The notes under the pieces are model-generated. The model was not told where the DNA came from and ran no database searches. It worked only from the letters and a program-made list of their open reading frames with translations. From Gnetum montanum (Eukaryota; Streptophyta; Gnetopsida; Gnetales; Gnetaceae), in contig MNCI01009176.1 in NCBI GenBank assembly GCA_015680685.1, forward strand, positions 324,391 through 388,390: a stretch of 64,000 nucleotides of DNA, written 5' to 3'. Below are positions 23,276 to 34,431 of the stretch, one piece after another. Numbering within the stretch: position 1 is the stretch's first letter; every line of letters starts with the position of its first letter. Made by a program: the position numbers and the translations under genes.

Positions 23276-24954
23276 AAATGTCATAGGAAATGAGAAGAGT
23301 AGCTTCAAGAATTTCACTTTTTACTAAAGTATAGAAGTAAAAAAATTAATGTTGTAGTAGATACTATTTCTAGGATACATATGGTAAATCACACATGTAC
23401 ATAGGACTTGAGACCTTTACTTCTTTGTATTCAGATAATGTTGATTTTGCTAATTTTTGTGAGATTTAAAAATATTTTAATGCTTCAATGCTTAATAGAG
23501 TGGATAGGTGGAGAGACAATCATCTACAACATGGAATTCTCTTCTCTTCAAGAATGGTAAGGTATGTATACCAAACTATGATTTCAAGCCAAAGATTTTG
23601 CATGAGAAGCATACTTGTGATAGGGTTGAACATATAAGATTGACCAAGACCTATAAGCTTGTTGCAAAAATTATATGGTTGATTGCTATATACTTTTTCC
23701 ATAAAAAATAACATATTTCCATTTGATTTGTTTTTGAACTCAGTTAAAATCTCTCTTAAACATGTCTCGTTTAATCATTGTCATGCAATGGGTATGTTTT
23801 GAGGATACTGATCACTATATACAAAGACTTCAATTTATTTTACATTTGGTTGTGCACCTTTTCCATAAAAAACAATTGACTAATCTATAGAACATGATCA
23901 ATCATTCTCCTATGGATAGCAATGAGATACAAATAAAGATGCATGGAAAAGATGATAAATGAAAAAATTTGCAAGCTAGATCAATCATAACTATATTTAA
24001 GAATAATATTTGTTACAACTGTAGGCAATGAAATCAAACCCAAATCTAAGGAACTGAATAGGTTGCAAGGAACATATGATAGTCTTCTCATGATATTACA
24101 ATGATGCATTGGCATGGTGCCAATGCTATTTCAACAAAAACCTAGAAGCAACAAAGAATCTTTTTACCAAAAATAGAAAATAAAGAACTATCTAAACCTA
24201 TTCACACAAGAACTTTTGCTTGAATTAGCAAATTGTATAACATTTGGTTAGAGCTATATTACAAACACATTTAAAAATCAACTGAATATCTCTCTTCAAA
24301 TAAACATTTCGATGCAAAATTCCACTAAACTGTGCCAAATACAAACAAATTGAAGTAGTAAAGAAGAGCTAAATAGAGGTATAGTAGAATTTCCGTAGAA
24401 GGATTGCTTATCATTTCACAAGTGAACCTGGATTATATATGAAACCATTGGAAAAATTTGCTAGGGCTAACATGAGGCACATGATCTCGAAGTAGCCTTA
24501 ATTGGAAATGCTTTTGGTTTCATGTTTCACCTATACCATGAATGCCACACCTCTTTTGTAACATACTTGGTTTTCAGCATACATCTTGCAAAATTTTCCA
24601 AAGTTGAAGTCCTTGTAAAACTGAAGATAGAACCTTTCCATCATGTAAATACTGCTACTGATGATCATTGGGATACTTAGGAGTGAGTTTCCTTGGAAAT
24701 ATATGTGGCAAGTTGCCTTAGAAGCTTGGAATTGATGTGCAATGTATGTGTTTTTTGTTTTCATTTTCCACAAAGGTTGTGTGCATTATAAAATTTCAAA
24801 AGTGTCTCAAACACACCTCAACCAAGGTTTAACTTAAAGTAAATATATAATAAATAAATGTATCATTCAGCATTAAGTATTTGGAATTAAAAATATTATT
24901 ATATGTTTTTAACATCCAAACTATAATTTTATAATGTTCTTATACCTTCTGAAC
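23276..24954. other. Unassigned sequence in the chlN insertion
   Basis: No gene recognised. A minus-strand open frame at 24531-24773 (80 codons) and overlapping short frames at 23508-23714 match no family I know. Base composition is like the flanking intergenic DNA. Confidence 0.35.
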
Positions 24955-25460
24955 CGATGGGTACGTGAACTCCAACTTCCCATTCATGACTGAATGCCTT
25001 CTGGAGGGCCTGCTCTGATGTTGGATGAGATGAGCAATGCCACATTCTGCATCAAATGGAATATTAGCCCCACCTCCTACAAATTTCCCTCAATGGTGTC
25101 ATGCAACTCTGACATAATCTTCTTGGCTATCCATAGAAGCTCAAATAGGAGAGTCTTGCCCTCCTCCTACAACGAATTGACATCGATGACCACAAAAGAA
25201 GCTCTATTGCCAAAGAGATCCTGCTTGACAAGGTTGTCTAGGTGCCTATTGTTGGGCCAAGGGCTACAAATGTGGTGATGATGAGCTTAGAGTGGATGAT
25301 GAGGACACGAGTGTCACAGTTATTCTCAGCAAGGTCCTAGCCTATGCGAAGGATGGTGCCACCAACCATGCAACCCTAGTGGTATAGAATATGAGGTGCA
25401 TTATGTTGCTGTGCGGCCTCCCCCATTTGGCAAGTGCCTTCACTATTGCCTCCATTCCTA
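24955..25460 (-). pseudogene. Chalcone synthase-like (type III polyketide synthase) pseudogene fragment
   Basis: Reading the minus strand from about 25460 down, the sequence follows plant chalcone synthases through ALAKWGRPHSNIMHLIFYTT, then after a gap of about 30 codons GCMVGGTILRIG. The active-site Cys codon of the family is still TGC, but the following Phe is Met. The match continues through DLAENN, TRVLII, a LDNLVGQALFG-like block in another frame, and EVGLIFHL near 25080. It stops before the region of the catalytic His. At least three frameshifts and several stops. The family makes naringenin chalcone from p-coumaroyl-CoA and malonyl-CoA. GC content is higher than the surroundings, which points to a recent genic origin. 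No introns or poly(A) are visible, so the capture mechanism is open. Confidence 0.75.
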
Positions 25461-25889
25461 TCCATAGCACCATTATCACCCTGCATGAGGACCCCATCAA
25501 GATCCTGAGTGCTCCAATCAGGCCTTGCCATCTATGAATTTCAATTGTAGCAAGACATGGTCCTAGCTCATCAACCCTCCACTAGCTATGCAGGGTCCAA
25601 TAGATGGGCAAAATCAGTCTGGGCAATTTTGGTCCCATGTGATCAACATGAACAACATTGATGCAGCTTGACAATGAAGAATAGGACCCTTTCGAGGATA
25701 TTTCGACAAAATTTAAGTGCATGAAGTGATCAACTTTTCATATTCGACTCCCCTATAATGACTCTTTGGTTCCTCAACTTTTCAAATTTGGCTCCCTACA
25801 CATGGCAGGTGATGTGGAGGGTGACAAAATACACTCCCCCTTCCCACCTTCCTTCCCCCCATCCAATTGCATGAGACATGTTGGCCTCT

Positions 25890-26178
<289 letters not shown>

Positions 26179-26282
26179 AGAAATTTTTTAAGTCAAAAAG
26201 CCATTAGAAAGTGAAAAAATCACTTTTTCATCTTTTTCATTTAACAACATATGAGTTTCTCAAGAAAATCCATTCAAAAAAA

Positions 26283-28025
26283 CCTTGTCAACTCCTTTGA
26301 GTTTTATTCTTGCAAACATACTCCCCAACTAACATAGTTAACATGTTACCTATAACATTACATGGGTCAATATGCATAGTACCTAGTATCCATTGTTTAC
26401 ACCTAGAACTACTAAGGTCTCTGATGAACCACCGTTTCTTGTTGGCCCCAACGTCAAGTATGCAATGTTGAAGCTATGACATCATGTACACAACATCGAG
26501 GTCTTGATACAACATCATGTAAGTGACATTGGAGCATCTACTCTAGGTCCATAAATACTATGCCTGGGCTCCCATTTGGAGTAGTTTTCAGTTAGTTTTC
26601 AAGAAGAGTAGTGAAGCTCTTCTCATTTCTTTTCCTTAGAATATTTTTTGAGTGCCCGTAGAAGGAGTCTAAGTGTGTATGGTTCTTTGTTCAAGCGCTA
26701 ATGTACCTAAGCATAGCAGTGTGATGGGAATAAAATGAACTCTTTTGAAAATCCTTACAACACTAAGAATAGATTAATATTTTCTTTATTGCATTTTACT
26801 TTAGTGTTCTTTATTTTAATGCATTTGAATTAAGCAATTTATTTCTAGCAGTTAATGAACATGAGCATGACCACTTCGAGCATTCATATAGTACTTGGTA
26901 ACCCAACAACACTTAACGTTTGGTAGCTCAGTAGTGCTATATGTGTTCAACATGTGTCTAGGAAAGTGGGGTAGTTACTTGTGTTAGGCTAACTAGGTGG
27001 TAGATGAATTAAATCCTCAATTACTTTACCTTTCCTTCTTGTTGTAGGAGATTACATCTATAAAACATAAAACGATAAAAATCATATACCTCAATTACAC
27101 TTCAACCATACCCTTAAACTTCACAAGTGTAGTTGGGAAGACAACAAACATTCTCAATGCCCATTCCACCTCCTAGAAGAGCTAGTGCATTAGATAACTA
27201 TAGGTCCACGAAATTCGACTGAATCGCATGTGATGCCTTAGTGATTCGTACAGTTGGGCATAAGGGTACCTTGCCACTCATCAGTCTCCAATTTCATTTT
27301 CTTCCCTACCTTTTATCTCTCAATGTCAGTGTTATTCTAGCAAAGTGCTTTCATCTTTGGTGTTCTTTCTTATCTTAGGTCATTTCACTACTTCACTAGA
27401 AATTCCCTCTACCCCTACCATATTGTAGCTTTGTAGTTTTCAATTCCTATCTAGGGTTGAGCCTCAGGATTTAATGGAGGACTTGAAAATCCACCTAAAG
27501 AGACTTTATGCCCAATAAATCCAAATAATGCTTACATCCTCTATATTACCATGGTTGCTAACATAGAGTTAGTTAATGCTTATTCCTTAGATACCATCAT
27601 TAGTTCTTCTTCAAGAACAAGATTTTATGATCTGTAGACCTTCTACCTTCATGAAACATTGCTCCATCATGTTGTTGCTCATTGTGGAAAATTTTCCACT
27701 ACTACCTTCCATAGGAATCTGGGCTATGTCTCAATTTCAATGTGGTTGATCATTCTTTCAGACCAGCTACTAATTGTTGTCATGGTAAGTCATTGCCTCA
27801 CTAACTAACTAATCAGATGTGAGTCCCTCCTAGGATGAATTCCTCCTTTTTTTGCCCAACCTATGAGGTATTAGTAGCTATTTCTAGCTATTGTTCCCCT
27901 TCTGATAATAGGTTCTCATACATTTCCCATCCATCCATCATTAGAAATACTAATTCCCATTCGACTTACATGTGTTAAGCATGCCACTAGTATTCATCCT
28001 GAGCTAGGATCATACTTACTATGAG
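26283..28025 (-). pseudogene. rrn16: Second plastid 16S rRNA pseudogene, inverted, 5' two-thirds, split by a solo LTR
   Basis: The minus strand follows plastid 16S from its 5' end at about 28025 (complement of GAGCTAGGATCATACTTACT). It passes the 530-loop region and GGTGTTCTTTCT (27359) to the complement of ACTCCTTTGAGTTTTATTCT at 26291, where similarity stops. It is interrupted by solo LTR 3 at 26422-27283. It is less decayed than the forward copy at several sites but shares a cluster of unusual changes with it near the 5' end (AGTATGATCCTAGCTC in both). Confidence 0.88.
26422..27283 (+). mobile_element. Solo LTR 3 (862 bp), inserted in the inverted rrn16 copy
   Basis: TGATGAA ... CTCATCA with perfect target duplication GTCTC (26417-26421 and 27284-27288). 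The 3' half belongs to the same family as solo LTRs 1 and 2 (GTGCCCGTAGAAGGAGTC near 26654, TTGTTCAAGCGC, AATAAAATGAAC). The U3 array is quite different: repeats built on ACATCATGT and GACATCGAGGTC-like motifs (26450-26540), then ATAAATA at 26551. So promoter motifs vary within one LTR family. Confidence 0.92.
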
Positions 28026-28194
28026 ATTCATTATTGCATTACTTATAAATTCCTTTTTCATGGACAAAGTGAATTACAAATTATTACTAATTTGCATAAA
28101 TTATATCAATCAGACTAGAATTCACTCTTTAGAATACACTTATCTCTATTCTTTCATGTCAATCTAATAAGCCATGGAGAGAACAAAAGGGCTC

Positions 28195-28266
28195 TAGGGA
28201 TAATCAAACTTGAACTAATGACCTTCACCATATCAAGGTGACACTTCTCTGCTAAGCTATATCGCT
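28195..28266 (-). pseudogene. trnV-GAC: Second plastid trnV-GAC pseudogene (inverted copy)
   Basis: The 72-nt match to plastid tRNA-Val(GAC) on the minus strand (anticodon arm CCTTGATATGG) is closer to the plastid sequence than the forward copy at 10063. It sits 169 bp from the 5' end of the inverted rrn16, the same spacing as in the forward copy. Confidence 0.85.
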
Positions 28267-29210
28267 TTCATCATTTATAAAAAGAATAGAATTGAGTATT
28301 CTATGGTCCTTTGTGCTTCTTGAATCAACATTCCATGAAAAATTTAAACCTTTATTCAATATTTCTTTTTGTTTTTTAAGTTTTGATCTATTTCCACACC
28401 TTTACCCCTAGGTAATTTCATTATTATAGGAATGTAGAAAAAATTCATCAATAGAAAAAAAAAAGGAAACATAGGACAAATCCATCTTATTCTAACAGGT
28501 TATCTCTCTCTCTGTACTTTCTCAAGGTATAAGCCTCTTCTATACCCTAACTTTTCTACCATTACAAAATAAAATGTAAGGCTAATGCTAGTAGCTTATG
28601 GAAAATAAAAAAAAAACTTACTAAGTTAAGATCACTAAAAAATTGAAAAAAACTACGTTTGCAATTTAGCCATATTACTATTTGCAGTACTTACATGATC
28701 AATCCAATTCTATCACCTATAGATATTCCACACAAGCCACCAAAGGATCTTGAACAACCCATTTCAATCAAACCAAAGTACAAAATCTAGGATCTTTCAT
28801 TAAATTAATTCCAAATCATTTATTGCATAATCACATAGATAAGCTCATATTAACCCATCAAATTAGAATCTATTCTGGATTTGGAGGAATGATATATTGA
28901 GATATTAAGGATATTTTTGTATGTAATGATTCCTAGTTCTCTATGTAAAGAAGAAAGAAGATTTTCATACTCTTTTTGACTAAAAAGAAAATCATTTTTA
29001 TTGGTATTTTATTAGAATAAAAAATTCGGCATGACTGAATTAGTTTTTGGTTGGAAGAAAATAAAGAAAAGGGAGAGTAGAAATCTAGAATAACAAAGCA
29101 AATCTAAATAATTCTTCCTACTTTCAAAGAATTAAACGAGAATCCATATGAGATGTAAATCTCATGTAAAATTTTGTAGAGTGACAATAAATATCAACTT
29201 TTTCAATATC
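28267..29210. other. Inverted plastid trnV-rps12 spacer
   Basis: Counterpart of 9093-10062 in reverse orientation, for example the complements of AAATTACCTAAGGGTC and CATAGATAAG-type blocks. No gene. Confidence 0.55.
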
Positions 29211-29420
29211 AACCCCAAAAAAACTAAATGTCACCTTACATAAAGTTAATAAATTATGATTAACCTCTAGAATTGAAATCACTACTTGTATACCTAGTAT
29301 TATCCATAATTTACAAGAAAATTTTGTAGTATTAGTAAGAGGAGGAAGGGTGAAAGATTTACCCAATGTGAAATAGCACATTATTTGAGGAACCCTAGAT
29401 AATGCTTGGTGAGAACTAAG
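29211..29420 (+). pseudogene. rps12: Second plastid rps12 exon 2 (inverted copy)
   Basis: Reads on the plus strand from the Thr-Pro-Lys-Lys-like codons at 29211 through the IPGIGHN region (kept here, lost in the forward copy) and [13 protein letters not shown] block (29337-29373) to about 29420. It is then cut off within the exon by the LTR-like region. The Tyr codon of the conserved RYH motif is TAG at 29373-29375, exactly as in the forward copy. Confidence 0.85.
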
Positions 29421-29425
29421 CCCTA

Positions 29426-30250
29426 GCATCCCAAATTAAAATCCCAATCTTCAAATTGTAATAAGAATTGAACAAAAAAGAAAAAATAGTTCTTTATTCT
29501 TATCAAAAACCTTGATAGAATTATAGAGCTAGAAGCAACTTACCCAAGGACAAACAAGGGCTCAAGAGAATTACACTTACAACTCCTCACATAATGCATA
29601 ACTTATAATGGTTGAAAACCTTATAGCATAGAGAATTAATGGAAGCTCAATTGGAGCTCAACCCTCTCTTAAGACTTTTACCCAAACTCTCACACAATTC
29701 ACTCTCCTCTCCTCTTACTCAAATGAAGTCTTAAATTCCCTTTTATAGCATCTTTCAAGTATTCCTTTCTCTTTCCTTCTATTTGGAATTTGAATTGAAG
29801 TCCATTGGAATTTGTACAAGACATCTTAGAGAAGCATGATATGTATTTCTCAAAAACACTCATCTTAGACAAGACGTCTTGCAAATAAGAGAGACATCTT
29901 GGAGGAGATGTCTTATGTAAGATAGAGACAACTTATGAGAGATGTCTTGCCTCAACTAGAGACATCTCCTTGAATTGGAATAATTCTCAATAGAAACCTT
30001 CTTGCTATTGAAGATGTCTTGGCCTACCAAAATATGTCTTAGCCAACCTACAGATGTCTTGTTAGAAACAACTATTAAAACATCCAATTTCTTCCTAGAT
30101 TTACACAAGAAGAATGTACTTCCAATTGTCTTCTCTTACCTCTTGGACATGTAGAACAACACAAAAACATAAACACATCTAAGAAACAAACAACATACAT
30201 TAAAAAAACATACTTTGATGATGGTACATGGGCTAGGTGATGTCTTCATC
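29426..30250 (-). mobile_element. LTR-like region with AGACATCT motif array, minus orientation
   Basis: At 29860-30075 there are about ten copies of AGACATCT or its complement AGATGTCT (for example AGACATCTTGGAGGAGATGT at 29891). On the minus strand these lead into a TATA-like TATAAAAG (complement of 29741-29748) and a leader. The layout is that of an LTR U3-R-U5 read right to left. Termini and target duplications were not found, so solo-LTR status is unproven. Confidence 0.45.
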
Positions 30251-31333
30251 ATCTCTCCTATTGACCTTTTGATATGTCAAAACCTTAAGGAAAATGGAGA
30301 AAATAGAATGTTTTTGATGGATAATATTTTTGCAAGAAATGAACAAGAACTCCACAATGAGATTTAAGAACTAAAGGAAACAAAATCTATGATGAGATGT
30401 TGAAGTGAAGACTACATGGGCAAGATGATAGCATGGACAGAAATGAAGGTTACAAAACAAATAAAGATGCTTCAAGGACTAGCAAGAAGGAAAATTGACA
30501 AGAGAAAACCTTAGCAGTTAGTGCTCAAAAGCTAAGGAGACATCTTTGAAAAATAGTAGACATCTATGTTTAATAGTAAATGTTTCCTTGTAGATGTTCC
30601 ATCTACCAGTGAGATGTCTCTCTTGAATTAAGACTAATCTCAATTAGACTTTCCAACTTAAAGTAGACATCTATGCTAGCCATCTAGTAGCATTGCATGA
30701 ATTCTAAGGAGTTTTCAAAAACTCTAAGGCTATAAGATGATGTCAAAATCGTGGGAATTGTACAAGTACTATTCACATATAAGCTCCTCGTTGTCTATTC
30801 TATGCAATTCTATTCTTACTCCTCATTGTAACATCATTTACTTGATTATAATTTGTACTAAGCTTCAAGTATAAAGACTTGTAAATTTAGTTACATTCTT
30901 TCCTTGTTCTTTTCTCTCTTTCTTGTAGCCCTAAAGGGTTGATGTGCTTCTTGCAAGAAGGCATCCATATTGAGCTTATTGAGATCCTATGGGATTGAGT
31001 GATTTTGCAATGTCAAAATACTCCAAAGCAAAGCTCAATTTTGTAAAGTTTGTGGGATCCTTAAAACCACATTTTGAGCTTGTTGGAACCTTGCAAGGTT
31101 GAGTGGTTTTGTAAAACAAAAACACTTTAGAGCAAAGCTCAAAGCTTGCATAAGATGTGGTGTCATTCAAACCACATTTTTTAAAGAAACAAAGTCTATA
31201 GGTATGCAAAAATTCTACCCTCTGAGTGTGGATGTACCCAAGTTGGGAAACCACATAAAATTTGGTGTGTTCATGTGGCTAGTGAAAGTTTAATTGGGAA
31301 ATTTATTCAGCCCTTCTAAGTTCTTGATCCACA
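30251..31333 (+). mobile_element. 5' LTR (probable) of a Ty1/copia-type element
   Basis: The right limit is set by the primer-binding site at 31336. U3 carries AGACATCT and AGATGTCT copies at 30538, 30562, 30610-30640 and 30663. The promoter and R/U5 part contains TTGTAACATC and the AGCCCTAAAGGG stretch near 30930. Two imperfect repeats of about 105 bp (30970-31060 and 31075-31170, sharing TTGAGCTTGTTG and CAAAGCTCAA-like blocks) lie near the right end. The left limit is uncertain. Confidence 0.5.
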
Positions 31334-31335
31334 AG

Positions 31336-31350
31336 TGGTATCAAAGCCGA
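31336..31350 (+). other. Primer-binding site (initiator-Met tRNA)
   Basis: TGGTATCAAAGCCGA matches the usual Ty1/copia site TGGTATCAGAGCCGA with one change, lies two bases after CCACA-AG at the LTR end, and precedes the gag ATG by 40 bp. Confidence 0.8.
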
Positions 31351-31389
31351 GTACCCTCAAGTTTATGCTTCAACTTTTAAGAGTGAACT

Positions 31390-33130
31390 ATGAAGGGGAC
31401 ATCCTACATAAAGCCATCAATGTTTGATGGGGTTGATTTTGCTTATTGGAAGGCAAGGATCCAAGGCTTCTTCAAGTCCATGAAATTTGAGGTATGGGAG
31501 TCAATTCTTGAAGGCTACACATCACCCATCAATAACACATCAAAATATCTCAAGCCACAAAACAAGTGGATACCTAAAGAAAGAGATAAGTTTATATATT
31601 ATTCTAAAGCAAAAAATTGTTTATATTGTGCATTAAATAAGTCAAAATTTAATAGAATAGCTAAATGTAAGACTACTAAAGAAATTTGGAAAACCTTAGA
31701 AGCTACCTATGAGAGCACATCCATAGTCAAACAATCAAAAGTTTTGGTTTTACAAAGTGAATATGGTAAACTTAAAATGAGGGAAGGTGAAAAAATTAAA
31801 GATTATTTTTCTAGGGTGAATGATCTAGTTGTAGCAATTAGGGGTATAAAAAATAACTTGTTTAAAATTGATGTAATCATAAAAATGATTAGAACAATAC
31901 AACCTAAATTTACACCTAAGGTTACAACTATGGAAGAAATTAGAGATTTTTTTGTCCTAAAATTTGAAGAACTCCAAAGTCCTCTTATTGCATATGAAAT
32001 GAATCTCATAAGCAAAGGAGCAATAAAAGAAAAGCCTATCACTTTAAAATTATCATCTAAAGAGAAGGAACTAGTTGAATAAGAAACGAATAGCAAGGAA
32101 GAAATAGCTCTTCTATCAAGAAGAGTTCAAAGGCTTCTAACAAGAAAAGAAAGAAGATTCAATCAACTAGGGTCAAATCAATCCAACTCCAAAGGTAAAG
32201 ATAGAGCTAATAACTTTTCAAATTCAAATTTTGATTCATTTTCAATAGAATGTTAGGTATGTGGTGGAAGAGGCCATGTGGCCTCTAAATGTCCTAGCAC
32301 TGGAAGGTTGCAACGAAAATATAAGACTACCGTGGATATGCAAAAGACTAACTTCTACATAAGCTTTGATGATGGAGAGCAAAGTGAAGAAAAGGTTGAT
32401 GATACTATGAAAAATTCTTAGCTTTTATGTATGGCCCTTACAAATGAAAATTCATTAGAAATTTCTAATGAACCAAGAGGTAAGCATGATGAAAGGTATA
32501 GTGAATTACATGAAGAAATTCTTATTCTACATCATCTACTCAAAAAGGTAAATAAAAATATGCATAGAAAATTTTCTGAAATCTATACCATATCCTCCAA
32601 GTTAAAAAGGGATATCTCAGACATAAAAGCTGAGATTCATCTACTAACACCAATAGGTAAAGAGAAATGTATGGATACTCAAGTAGAAGGGATCAATGAA
32701 AATAAAGAAAATTAGTTCAAAAGTGAAAGCATGGAAGAAATCTCACAAAAGGATACTTGTACTAGCTCAATTAGGTTTGACAATTCTATTCATGAAGAAA
32801 ACACTTTATATGTTTGTAAAAAATGTAGATATAAACAAGATCATTATCCTCATATTGAACAAAATAACATTAACACTTGGTTTTATTAAAAGAAATCTAG
32901 TAAGTGCATCTTGCAAGATGCAACAACTTGAAAATACAATGAGCTAAAGGTTGGAGAAACTTCTAAAAGAATGAATAAAACTATTAAAAACTATATATTC
33001 TCCTATCTTGAAGAACATGAACAAGAAGGATTCCCATATAAGGTTGGAGATATCAACAAAGGAACTAATGAGAGAAAATCAAATGGTAAGGAGGTACTCC
33101 ATGATAGAGGGCCTCATCTTAAACTCAATT
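31390..33130 (+). pseudogene. Ty1/copia-type gag pseudogene with zinc knuckle
   Basis: A single frame starts at the ATG at 31390. Residues 1-230 form a typical copia Gag core (SMFDGVDFAYWKARIQGFFK near the start; ATYESTSIVKQSKV and EYGKLKMREGEKI in the middle; LKFEELQSPLIAYE near the end). A CCHC zinc knuckle follows at 32251-32294 (C-x2-C-x4-H-x4-C), with a TAG replacing the residue after its first Cys. Beyond it comes a lysine-rich coiled stretch and a second Cys pair, CKKCRYKQDHY, near 32819. In-frame stops lie at 32080, 32257, 32419 and 32713 and later. No protease, integrase or RT follows before the element is cut at 33281 by element B; the rest may lie beyond the window. Confidence 0.75.
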
Positions 33131-33285
33131 AGTCATTCTCATATCAATAACAAAGTAAGGTAAGTCTCTATTTCCTTACTTACTAGATTAAATATAGGCC
33201 AATTCTTTATTTTTTTAAAATTTTTCCATCAAAGAAAATATATCCTAATTCATTATTTTATAAAAAAATGGCCTCAAAAAAAGGT

Positions 33286-34192
33286 TGATGAGTGATGAGG
33301 TACCCCTATTTCCAACCATACGAATCACAAAGTGTTCATGCGCAATCCTGTTGAATTTTGCAAACTTTATCATTTCCAGTGCACTAGTCCTTTAGGAAGT
33401 GAATCTAGCCTTAAAGTCAATCATTGTCTTCTCAATTAAAGTTGTGACGTTCGTTGGTATGGTTAAGTGTAATTGAGGCATCCAATTTTTATCATTTTAT
33501 GTTTTATGGTTTGGTGCTCAAAATTAATTAATCTAATTTGATTAACTAATCTAAATTAATTAATTAACTAGAATTTAACTAATCGTAACATAAGCATTTG
33601 TTCCCACTTTTCGTACACATCTTGAACCCATGTATCCACTGCTAGGTGACCAAGTGCTACACTACTAGACGAGCCAAGCAATAATGTTGCTGGGATTACC
33701 AAGCAAATATGAGTTACGCTCAAAGTGGTCATACACATGTGTGTAATCTATCTTGCTTAATTGCCTCATTAGTGTAATAACTAAAAAATATTTAATAACT
33801 AATTGAAAGAATTTAATAAATAATTGGAAATAGTAAATGCATTAATAAAGTAGCTAATCTATCCAAAGTGCTGCAAGGTTTATCCAAGAGCTAATCTTTA
33901 TTGCTACACACACTATTGTGCTATGGTACAAGAATGCTTGAATAAAGATTCATACACCCAATGACTCTTGCTACGAGCACTCAAGGAAAAAATTCTAACT
34001 TTCAAATGGAAAAAATACAAGAGCTCTACTACAACTACAATCTACTTATTTCATAAATGTAGCTACAAACATATATTTATAGTTGACACATGACACTACG
34101 TCAATGGGGCCTTGTCGACACATGGTAAGATGCATTGACTAGGCCTCGTTAACGAGGCCTCATTAATGCAGCCAACTTAACGCTACTTATCA
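33286..34192 (-). mobile_element. 3' LTR of element B (907 bp)
   Basis: On the minus strand the LTR starts TGATAAG at 34192, right after polypurine tract GGGGGTA (complement of 34193-34199), and ends CTCATCA at 33286. The U3 motif array differs from element A: TGCATTAATGAGGCCTCGTT- and GACGTAGTG-type units (complement of 34090-34175), then a TATA box (complement of about 34072-34080). R/U5 is homologous to the other LTRs of the family (GAGTGCTCGTAGCAAGAGTC, AATAAAGATTAGC). Confidence 0.85.
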
Positions 34193-34431
34193 TACCCCCA
34201 AAACTAAATGAAAACTCATCCTCCAGTTCTATTACAAAATTGGGAAGATATGGGATTATTGAGTGACTTTGCTTCACACAAAATAGACTAATTAACTTGA
34301 CAAAAATGGAGTGTACAAATCAACACATTACAAAAAATGAAGGTGTTCAAGACACAAAATTGAATACCATGATTCAACTCTTTGAAATTAGACAACATGT
34401 TCCTTGATGATGTGAAGCTTGTTGGAGAAGA

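Noticed and set aside
24994-25278. 94-codon plus-strand frame
   Set aside because: It is the reverse strand of the chalcone-synthase fragment, which aligns on the minus strand.
26283-29420. Second plastid block as direct evidence of an inverted-repeat plastome captured whole
   Set aside because: The shared nonsense change in rps12 and the jump from chlN to mid-rrn16 fit a nuclear duplication better.
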